Assembly (NCBI GenBank): GCA_047616325.1
Contig: JBLHGN010000111.1
Span: 1 to 10,917, forward strand
Direction of reading: 5' to 3'
Length of the DNA stretch: 10,917 nucleotides
From: JBLHGN01 sp047616325
GTDB lineage: Bacteria > Pseudomonadota > Gammaproteobacteria > Pseudomonadales > Cellvibrionaceae
Notes under the pieces: model-generated
Seen by the model: only the letters and a program-made list of their open reading frames with translations
What the model was told of the DNA's origin: nothing
The model's database searches: none
Translations under genes and position numbers: made by a program
In this document: piece after piece, positions 1-5,951 of the stretch
How positions within the stretch are numbered: position 1 is the first letter of the stretch
Layout: every line of letters begins with the position of its first letter

Positions 1-128
1 AAAAATGACACTAATTTTCACGGAAAATGCTCATCGAATAAGGTTTATGGCAGCATGTTTTGTGACAGCGTATCTATTTACGCAGTAATTAACTACTGCC
101 TCGTTGACAATTAAAAACATATTAAAAA

Positions 129-152
129 ATTTAAAAATTTAAAAATTTAAAT
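129..152. repeat. Three tandem AT-rich octamers
   Basis: The units ATTTAAAA, ATTTAAAA and ATTTAAAT follow each other without gaps, and a degraded fourth copy (ATTAAAAA) precedes them at 121-128. Each unit is close to self-complementary. A tract like this could be an UP-element, a bent-DNA segment or simple slippage; the sequence does not tell which. Confidence 0.8.
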
Positions 153-161
153 AACGGCTAT

Positions 162-185
162 GGCGCCTTTGCTTGGGAAGGCGCC
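162..185. terminator. GGCGCC hairpin, possible terminator
   Basis: GGCGCCTT (162-169) pairs perfectly with AAGGCGCC (178-185) around an 8-nt loop. On the + strand no real U-tract follows. Read on the - strand, AT-rich sequence follows after about 7-10 nt. It may end a transcript entering from either side, but it could also be a regulatory stem. The role is inferred from shape only. Confidence 0.4.
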
Positions 186-330
186 TGTATTGTTACTGTG
201 ATTGTCGCTCGGTATTGCCCTCTGTCATAAAACGTTATTTTTGTTGAAGCAAAAGCTTCATATTTCTGTCATTTATGAACGTGAAAATATCCCCTCGTGT
301 ATGTAACTTAAACGATAATGGGGAAGGGGT

Positions 331-2952
331 ATGTTTTTTAATAAACAAAAATTGCTTTTGTGTGCTGTATTGTCCTCAACGGTCATGCTAGCTGCATGCG
401 GTGGAGACGACGGCAGTAATGGTCAAGATGGTGCGCAGGGACAGGCGGGTCAGCAGGGAGCGAATGGTATCGATGGTATCGATGGTGCGAATGGTATAGA
501 CGGAGCGAATGGTGTCGATGGACTTGACGGCGCCGACGGCTTCATAAGTTTAGTCGCGCAAAGCGTTGTTGCGGCCGGTAACGAGCAGTGTTTTAAAGGC
601 GGTGTTCGGATCGATTCTGGCCTTGACGTTAACGCAGACAATGTATTAGCCGCTGAAGAAATCGATCAAACCAGCTACGTATGTAACCCAAGTGTACTGA
701 ACGAGTCTAAACACTTTAATCGTGTGGCCTCCTTTTTGGTATGTACACAAATAGACGCCGGATGTAACACCGACACTCAAACAGCCGCCGAAATTGTTGC
801 CGCAACCATGGACGGTATGACCCTGGTCTATACCGATAGCCTCAATAACCAAGTGGGTTTTGTGGATATCACAAACCCAGCCAATCCATTCGCTGACGGT
901 GTAATCGATTTAGCGGGTGAGCCAACGTCCGTCGGTGTGAAAGGTGCTTATGCCTTGGTTGCCGTTAACACCTCCACCGACTTTGTTAACGTGGGCGGCG
1001 AATTAGACATTATAGATATCGCTACACAAACAAGTGTTCGCACCATCGACCTAGGTGGGCAGCCCGACTCGGTTGCAGTTAGCCCCGACAAAAATTACGC
1101 CGCCATCGTCATTGAAAACGAGCGCGACGAAGACTTGGGCGATGGCCGACCACCACAATTGCCTGCTGGTAATTTTATTATTGTTAACACCTCCGACGCC
1201 GACCCGGCCAACTGGAGCACTTCTAGTGTAGACATCACTGGCATCGCCACTCTGTTTGGCAGTGACCCAGAACCCGAATTCGTTGACATCAATACCGACA
1301 ATATCGCCGTGGTCACTCTGCAAGAAAACAACCATATTATCTTGATCGACCTCACCAACGGTAGCATCGTAAATGATTTCAGTGCCGGCGATGTGGACTT
1401 AACGTTCATCGACGCCAGCGAAGGCGCTTTGCGCATAGACCAATCAGAGTTCCTCGATAATGTTGTGCGCGAGCCCGACGGGCTAACCTGGATTAACTCA
1501 CAGTACTTTGCCACCGCCAACGAAGGCGACATGGATGGCGGCAGCCGTGGATTCAGTGTGTTTGATACTGCCGGAAACGTAGTGTGGGATTCTGCTTCCA
1601 CTTTGGACCACTTAACTGCGCGTATCGGCCACTACCCAGATAAACGCTCGGGTAATAAAGGGAACGAGCCGGAAAATGCCGAAGTAGGCATTTTTGGCGA
1701 CGAGCGCTTCTTGTTCGTTAATTCTGAACGTTCCAGCGTTGTGTTTGTTTACGATATCGCCGACCCGAAAAACCCCGTTTTTAAACAAGTACTGCCTGCG
1801 GGTGTTGGTCCAGAAGGTGGCATCGCCATTCCATCGCGCAATTTGTTAGTGGTAGCCAGTGAAGAAGATGAGCGTGGAGATGCGTTACGGTCTACTCTCA
1901 ATATTTACCGTTACGAATTTGCCGAAGCCAACTACCCCACGCTTTATTCCACTGATCGCGAGAACGGCACACCCATTCCGTGGGGGGCTATGTCTGGCCT
2001 ATCTGCCGACCCAATGGCCGAAGGTGTGCTCTACGCCATTGAAGACAGTTTCTACACATCCAACCGTATTTTCCAAATAAATACTCAGGAAGATGGCCCT
2101 GCTGTTTTAACACGAGAACTTTATATTAGTGATGCAAACAACGTTTTTGCAGGCATTGCCGCGGTCGACCTCGTCGATGCAAGTGTTGGCGCTAACGACG
2201 CCACCCGCATTAACGTATTCGACGAAGCTGATCTTAACGCCTTACTTAACGAGGATAAAACCGTGAATATAGACCCCGAAGGCATTTCAAAAGCCTCCGA
2301 TGGCGGTTTCTGGATTGCCTCAGAGGGAAATGGAACCGTTGGCGACGGCGGTCGTCCAGTGAATAGCCTAAACTTTCTTTTCAAGACCAATGCAGAAGGC
2401 GTGATCGAAAATGTGGTCACCCTGCCAAATACAGTGAACGATATTCAAGTGCGCTTTGGTTTTGAAGGCGTGGCCGAATGGAACGGTCAAGCAGTAGTAG
2501 CTTTTCAGCGAGCCTGGACCGGCGACAACAATCCACGCATCGGCATATACTCTGTCGAAAACAACTCATGGACCTTTGTCTTTTATCCTCTTGATGCAGT
2601 AGCCTCACAAAACGGTGGTTGGGTTGGCCTTTCTGATATCAGCTCACTCGGCAATGGAGAATTTTTGGTGCTCGAACGAGACAACCAAGGCGGCCCCGAT
2701 GCAGTCATTAAACGACTCTACAAAATCGATTTGTCTGCTGTTGTAGCCGACAGTACCATCAGTAAAGTGTTAGTAAGCGACCTGATGCCTGATTTGGCCG
2801 TACCCGCTGGATTAATTCCTGAAAAAATTGAAGGCTTAGCTGTAAGCCCTGCGGGCAATGTATTTATCGTGAACGACAACGATGGTATTGACGGTGTGAG
2901 TGGTGAAACCCAACTAATTAATTTGGGCGCTATTTTAGAAATTGCTGAATAA
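331..2952 (+). CDS. Lipoprotein with collagen-like stalk, propeller-like and phytase-like esterase domains
   Basis: The product is an 873-residue secreted lipoprotein. Residues 1-23 form a type II signal with lipobox LAAC (Cys23); Gly24-Gly25 follow rather than Asp, so outer-membrane sorting is expected. Residues 28-70 are 14 uninterrupted Gly-X-Y triplets. Residues 87-118 form a small module bounded by Cys87 and Cys118 with an EF-hand-like loop (Asp99, Asn101, Asp103, Glu110). Residues about 140-540 look like the beta-propeller seen in choice-of-anchor I proteins (DGLTW at 383-387, NEPENAEVGIF at 445-455, GPEGG at 493-497). Residues about 541-870 resemble the phytase-like esterase domain (PF13449), with DPEGIS at 648-653. 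The start is set by the signal peptide and a G-rich Shine-Dalgarno (320-329). The substrate is unknown; the phytase-like name does not prove phosphate release. A strong terminator follows, so the gene is probably monocistronic. Confidence 0.85.
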   Translation: MFFNKQKLLLCAVLSSTVMLAACGGDDGSNGQDGAQGQAGQQGANGIDGIDGANGIDGANGVDGLDGADGFISLVAQSVVAAGNEQCFKGGVRIDSGLDVNADNVLAAEEIDQTSYVCNPSVLNESKHFNRVASFLVCTQIDAGCNTDTQTAAEIVAATMDGMTLVYTDSLNNQVGFVDITNPANPFADGVIDLAGEPTSVGVKGAYALVAVNTSTDFVNVGGELDIIDIATQTSVRTIDLGGQPDSVAVSPDKNYAAIVIENERDEDLGDGRPPQLPAGNFIIVNTSDADPANWSTSSVDITGIATLFGSDPEPEFVDINTDNIAVVTLQENNHIILIDLTNGSIVNDFSAGDVDLTFIDASEGALRIDQSEFLDNVVREPDGLTWINSQYFATANEGDMDGGSRGFSVFDTAGNVVWDSASTLDHLTARIGHYPDKRSGNKGNEPENAEVGIFGDERFLFVNSERSSVVFVYDIADPKNPVFKQVLPAGVGPEGGIAIPSRNLLVVASEEDERGDALRSTLNIYRYEFAEANYPTLYSTDRENGTPIPWGAMSGLSADPMAEGVLYAIEDSFYTSNRIFQINTQEDGPAVLTRELYISDANNVFAGIAAVDLVDASVGANDATRINVFDEADLNALLNEDKTVNIDPEGISKASDGGFWIASEGNGTVGDGGRPVNSLNFLFKTNAEGVIENVVTLPNTVNDIQVRFGFEGVAEWNGQAVVAFQRAWTGDNNPRIGIYSVENNSWTFVFYPLDAVASQNGGWVGLSDISSLGNGEFLVLERDNQGGPDAVIKRLYKIDLSAVVADSTISKVLVSDLMPDLAVPAGLIPEKIEGLAVSPAGNVFIVNDNDGIDGVSGETQLINLGAILEIAE
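412..537 (+). repeat. In-frame collagen-like Gly-X-Y repeat
   Basis: Fourteen codon triplets encode Gly-X-Y. The second half is dominated by GID, GAN, GVD and GLD units, with near-identical 9-bp DNA blocks (GGTATCGAT twice in a row, then GGTGCGAAT and GGAGCGAAT). Such tracts change length by slippage in multiples of 9 bp and make a rigid spacer between the lipid anchor and the folded domains. Confidence 0.9.
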
Positions 2953-2970
2953 TCGGATATTCTAAGTGTT

Positions 2971-3009
2971 AAAAAATTCGGTGGGCTTTTGGAACCCACC
3001 GAATTTTTT
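2971..3009 (+). terminator. Rho-independent terminator of the lipoprotein gene
   Basis: AAAAAATTCGGTGGG (2971-2985) pairs over 15 bp with CCCACCGAATTTTTT (2995-3009) around a 9-nt loop. The T-run continues to 3010. The A-run on the left side makes it able to work on the opposite strand too. It lies 18 bp after the lipoprotein stop. Confidence 0.93.
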
Positions 3010-3010
3010 T

Positions 3011-3267
3011 ATTCAAAGTATACGCTCCGTTTACTGAATCCGCGAATCAAAGGAAATAACAGCTATTACTGGTGCTAATTGGTTAGATTTGAACATCAAG
3101 AGTTTAGATGCATTTATCTAAGTCACAAATTACGTGAAATTACGTGGACACCCACTTTAGGTATTTATATAACGCGCAGGGAAATTCTATCCTGAGTGGT
3201 CTAGCCATTGTGCCGTGTTAAAACAGTGGAATTTACGATTCAAGACCCGACACCAAAAATTCCTTTG
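3011..3267. other. Intergenic gap with a tandem 10-mer
   Basis: This gap separates the lipoprotein terminator from the metallopeptidase gene and should carry that gene's promoter, although I see no convincing -35/-10 pair. The one clear structure is a head-to-tail copy of AAATTACGTG (3127-3136 and 3137-3146). It runs into GTGGACACCCACTTTA, which faintly recalls insertion sequence ends. No transposase coding is present. Confidence 0.5.
3127..3146. repeat. Tandem repeat of AAATTACGTG (two copies)
   Basis: Two identical 10-bp units lie directly next to each other, about 120-140 bp ahead of the likely start of the metallopeptidase gene. A 10-bp period puts both copies on the same face of the helix, as expected for a tandem regulator site, but a chance duplication is equally possible. 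Confidence 0.75.
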
Positions 3268-3954
3268 ATGGTGTATTTTATAGTTACTGCGTTGTTGCTC
3301 GCCTGCGTATTTGGCCCAAGCTATTGGGTAAAATATGCGATGTGGCGCAACAGTAAAACCATTGCCGATATGCCGGGCACCGGCGGCGAACTGGCGGAAC
3401 ATTTGCTGCAGCGTTTTGGTTTGGAGGGGTTTATATTGGAAGAAACCTTGCCAGGTCAGGATCATTTCGATTTCGCCGCCAAAGCGGTGCGCTTCAGCCC
3501 CAAAAATTATTCCGGTAAGTCGATAACCGCTATCGCGGTAGCCACACACGAAGTAGGGCATGCCCTTCAGTTTTTCAAGCACGAAAAAATATTTCAATTG
3601 CACCAAAAATACATTCCAACAGTACTTCGCTTTAAAAAAATTGGCATCGTCTTGATTAGCATCGCACCGCTTATTGCGCTGGTATTGAAAATTCCCGTGT
3701 TAATCCTTGGGTGTGTCTTGCTGAGTTTATTTTTTCAACTCTTGGGTACTTTTATGTATTTCATTGTTCTGCCAGAGGAGTGGGATGCCAGTTTTGGCAA
3801 GGCCTTGCCGATTCTCATTGACGGGGAATATCTCAGCGAACAGCACGAGCGGCCGATTAAGCGTGTACTTAAAGCGGCGGCCCTCACTTATGTTGCCGGG
3901 GCGTTGGCGGATATACTCAATATTGGCCGGTGGTTGCTACTCTTGAGGCGATAG
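3268..3954 (+). CDS. Membrane zinc metallopeptidase, YugP type (PF04298)
   Basis: This is a predicted integral-membrane zinc protease with unknown natural substrate. With the ATG at 3268 it has 228 residues, the usual family length. A hydrophobic segment at residues 1-17 ends in GPSYWV. The zinc site HEVGH is at 94-98 (His94, Glu95, His98). A hydrophobic pair of helices spans about 124-167, and EEWDAS (170-175) matches the family motif that likely supplies the third ligand. The C-terminus (ALTYVAGALADILNIGRW) is typical. The frame stays open back to a TAG at 3202-3204, so TTG 3208 or GTG 3226 could add 20 or 14 residues. I prefer ATG 3268 because family members begin at the first membrane segment, though no clear Shine-Dalgarno precedes it. 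The gene converges on purK with a 23-bp gap. Confidence 0.88.
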   Translation: MVYFIVTALLLACVFGPSYWVKYAMWRNSKTIADMPGTGGELAEHLLQRFGLEGFILEETLPGQDHFDFAAKAVRFSPKNYSGKSITAIAVATHEVGHALQFFKHEKIFQLHQKYIPTVLRFKKIGIVLISIAPLIALVLKIPVLILGCVLLSLFFQLLGTFMYFIVLPEEWDASFGKALPILIDGEYLSEQHERPIKRVLKAAALTYVAGALADILNIGRWLLLLRR

Positions 3955-3956
3955 CC

Positions 3957-3973
3957 AGGCACCCGTGGTGCCT
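3957..3973. terminator. Hairpin between the convergent metallopeptidase and purK genes
   Basis: AGGCACC (3957-3963) and GGTGCCT (3967-3973) form a perfect 7-bp stem with a CGT loop. It fills most of the 23-bp gap between two convergent stop codons. No U-tract follows on either strand, so it is at best a weak bidirectional terminator or a stem protecting the 3' ends. Confidence 0.45.
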
Positions 3974-3977
3974 TCGG

Positions 3978-5096
3978 TCAAGCCTGTTCGGCGGCTCCAT
4001 ATACCAGCGCTTCTAATGCTTTTAAGCGGGTGGTGACTTCTTCGTAGCTGCTGCCACACACGGTAACGTGGCCAAGCTTTCGGCGCGCCCGGGTTGTTTT
4101 ACCATAGAGCGTTAAATAAGAGTTTGCATCGCAGGCCTGCTCGGCGGTCATCGACACGCCCAGTAGATTGAGCATGCCGCTGATGTTGCAAGTTTCGGTA
4201 GAGCCCAAAGGCAGTTGAATTACAGCGCGAAGATGATTTTCAAACTGGCTTGTGAGCGCACCTTTCGAAGTCCAGTGACCGCTATTATGAACACGAGGCG
4301 CAATTTCATTCACCAGTATTTTGTTATCCCATACAAAACACTCCATACACATTAGGCCCACATAATCTAATGTGGTCATAATCTTGGTCAGCATCTCGCG
4401 AGCGTTATCTATTTGCTGTTCAGATATATTTGGCGCAGGTGCAAGTGAAGTAAGTAGGGTGCCGTTGCGGTGATAGTTTTCTACCGCCGGGTACATAACA
4501 ATATTGTTGTCACTTGTGCGGGCGGCCAAAAATGATACTTCCCGCTGAAAGGGAATAAACGACTCGGCCACCCAATAACTTGGGAATGCGATCTCATCCA
4601 TTACTTGTTTGGCGTTATCGTCGGTAACTTTGTATTGGTTATAGCCGTCGTAGCCCTCCTCTTCCGACTTTAAAAAAATGGGTTTTTGCAGGGTGTCTAT
4701 TGCCGCTTGAAGTTGCGCTTTGTTGGTGACACTGTGGAAGTTAGCAATGGGAATGTTGAGCGACTGCAAAAACTGTTTTTCAATACGGCGATTTTTTAAG
4801 GTTTCCAGAGCGCTAGGATTGGGGTGAACAGCACACATAGAAGTAAACTTATTGAGCAGGTCGACATCCACATGCTCTTTTTCAACCGTGATAACGTCGG
4901 GTTTGCCCAGCGCTTGGAAGAGCGCTTCGGCGCTATCGGTATGCTTGCGAATAACCACAATGCCTAGCTTATCTACACAGCGGGTATCTTCCTTGGCCTC
5001 AGCCAGAAAACTAAAGGTCATACCCATGGGAATGCCGTCTAGCGCCATCATGCGGGCCAACTGGCCACTGCCCACTATTGCAATGTGGTGACTCAT
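3978..5096 (-). CDS. purK: N5-carboxyaminoimidazole ribonucleotide synthase (PurK)
   Basis: PurK joins bicarbonate to 5-aminoimidazole ribonucleotide with ATP to give N5-CAIR, a cytosolic step of purine synthesis. The 372-residue product is an ATP-grasp enzyme. GSGQLARMMA (9-18) matches the N-terminal nucleotide-fold motif. NEIAPRVHNSGHWT (263-276) is the strongly conserved ATP-grasp and substrate region. The C-terminal part carries PLGST and LYGKTTRARRKLGHVTV, as in the PurK C-domain. The ATP-loop is unusual: SEEEGYDGYNQ (144-154), where family members normally have a GYDGKGQ-type sequence. The start is taken at 5096 because its ATG overlaps the purE TGA as ATGA, and conserved sequence begins there; the frame stays open upstream inside purE. 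Translation is probably coupled to purE. Confidence 0.92.
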   Translation of the reverse strand: MSHHIAIVGSGQLARMMALDGIPMGMTFSFLAEAKEDTRCVDKLGIVVIRKHTDSAEALFQALGKPDVITVEKEHVDVDLLNKFTSMCAVHPNPSALETLKNRRIEKQFLQSLNIPIANFHSVTNKAQLQAAIDTLQKPIFLKSEEEGYDGYNQYKVTDDNAKQVMDEIAFPSYWVAESFIPFQREVSFLAARTSDNNIVMYPAVENYHRNGTLLTSLAPAPNISEQQIDNAREMLTKIMTTLDYVGLMCMECFVWDNKILVNEIAPRVHNSGHWTSKGALTSQFENHLRAVIQLPLGSTETCNISGMLNLLGVSMTAEQACDANSYLTLYGKTTRARRKLGHVTVCGSSYEEVTTRLKALEALVYGAAEQA

Positions 5097-5620
5097 TCCA
5101 CACTCTCTGCAACACTTGCCGTTTGATTGGCGCGCCACTGCACCAGCCGCTCGCGCAGTTTGGCATCGGAAAGTGCCAGCATCTGACAGGCCAGCAAACC
5201 TGCGTTAAATGCGCCCGCTTCGCCTATGGCTTGAGTGGCTACGGCAATACCTTTGGGCATTTGCACCATGGATAACAGGCTGTCTACGCCCTTTAGGTAT
5301 TTGCTTGGCATGGGCACTGCAATTACAGGTAGGTAGGTCATAGCTGCGGCCATGCCCGCCAAATGCGCAGCGCCGCCAGCGCCGGCGATTATCACTTGGG
5401 TGCCATTGGTCTCGGAGTCATTGCAGAATTCATAGAGTCTCTTGGGTGTTCGGTGTGCCGAAACGATCGACGTTTCGTAGGGAACCTGAAGTTCATCTAA
5501 GGCTTGAGTGGCGACCTTCATGGTTGGCCAATCTGAGCGAGAGCCCATAATGATCTGCACGGGGGCTTTTGACTTGGCAGCACCTGACTTATCAGCTCCA
5601 GACATAGCAACACTTGACAT
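5093..5620 (-). CDS. purE: N5-CAIR mutase (PurE, class I)
   Basis: PurE moves the carboxyl group of N5-CAIR to carbon 4, giving CAIR, using the PurK product. The 175-residue protein shows all class I landmarks: GSRSDWPTM (26-34), SAHRTP with His56 (54-59), GAGGAAHLAGM (80-90), and SKYLKGVDSLLSMVQMP (106-122). The first 19 residues are a Ser/Ala/Lys-rich extension. The start at 5620 is supported by AAGGTG at 5631-5626 with 5-nt spacing. A second ATG at 5605 lies in a near copy of the same start region and cannot be excluded. The gene leads a purE-purK operon with a 4-bp overlap. The upstream region has no PurR box good enough to call. Confidence 0.95.
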   Translation of the reverse strand: MSSVAMSGADKSGAAKSKAPVQIIMGSRSDWPTMKVATQALDELQVPYETSIVSAHRTPKRLYEFCNDSETNGTQVIIAGAGGAAHLAGMAAAMTYLPVIAVPMPSKYLKGVDSLLSMVQMPKGIAVATQAIGEAGAFNAGLLACQMLALSDAKLRERLVQWRANQTASVAESVE

Positions 5621-5951
5621 AACAACACCTTAACCGACCATCCAATTGCTTAGATGGGAGAAATAAAAAAAGTCCGCAAACCACTACTGGTTCGAGAAAT
5701 GGGCAATATACCTACTGTAATGTGTACCATTGGCGCAGATATGCGCTTCTTTACCCGATAGATACGTACAAATGGCGTATCTGGGTGTGAACAAGAGGCT
5801 ATCTGTCGGAAAAACGCGCAAGTATAGGGTAGTTGGGGTTTGTAATCTATTATTTGCAGAATTTTTAACCACGCGCATAGCGTATTTTATCAATAAACAG
5901 CAATAGCGCGGCCATATTAGCCCGCTGCGACACGAACAGGGAGCATAAATT
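5621..5951. promoter_or_regulatory. Divergent intergenic region between purE and the sheath-fusion gene
   Basis: This gap of 331 bp must carry promoters for both directions, but no clear -35/-10 pair stands out. Three inverted repeats are visible: GCGCA/TGCGC around GATA (5733-5746), AGATACG/CGTATCT around a 9-nt spacer (5760-5782), and AACCA/TGGTT around a 4-nt loop (near 5678-5692). The third, read on the - strand, is followed by a 7-T run and could be a small attenuator ahead of purE. A Shine-Dalgarno AGGGAG (5938-5943) serves the + gene. Confidence 0.45.

Larger units (their letters stand above)
1..330. other. Gene-free left edge and leader of the lipoprotein gene
   Basis: No coding region is supported here. 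Two + frames are open from the window edge (to stops at 86-88 and 112-114), but neither peptide resembles a family I know, so an upstream gene end can be neither claimed nor excluded. The stretch holds a perfect TTGACA at 104-109 with no good -10 at normal spacing, a tandem AT octamer, a GGCGCC hairpin, and a weak promoter-like pair, TTGTCG (202-207) and CATAAA (226-231), 18 bp apart. A 6-bp stem TGAAGC/GCTTCA with an AAAA loop sits at 245-260. The promoter of the lipoprotein gene must lie in this stretch or further left, but I cannot fix it. Confidence 0.5.

Noticed and set aside
1..114. Open frame from the left edge, possibly the end of an upstream gene
   Set aside because: Only 37 codons with no family likeness; a second frame is open as well, so chance explains it.
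1095..1601. 168-codon antisense open frame inside the lipoprotein gene
   Set aside because: The translation is Ser/Pro-rich, low in family features and mirrors the well-supported + strand gene, so it is a shadow frame.
3140..3165. Insertion sequence end (GTGGACACCC...)
   Set aside because: No matching inverted end, no transposase and no target duplication that brackets an element; kept only as a minor observation.
3187..3606. 139-codon - strand frame opposite the metallopeptidase start
   Set aside because: It runs antisense to the HEVGH region of a clear protease and shows no domain of its own.
5811..5836. Possible PurR box before purE
   Set aside because: Only about half of the positions match the known purine operator, which is not better than chance in this GC-mixed gap.
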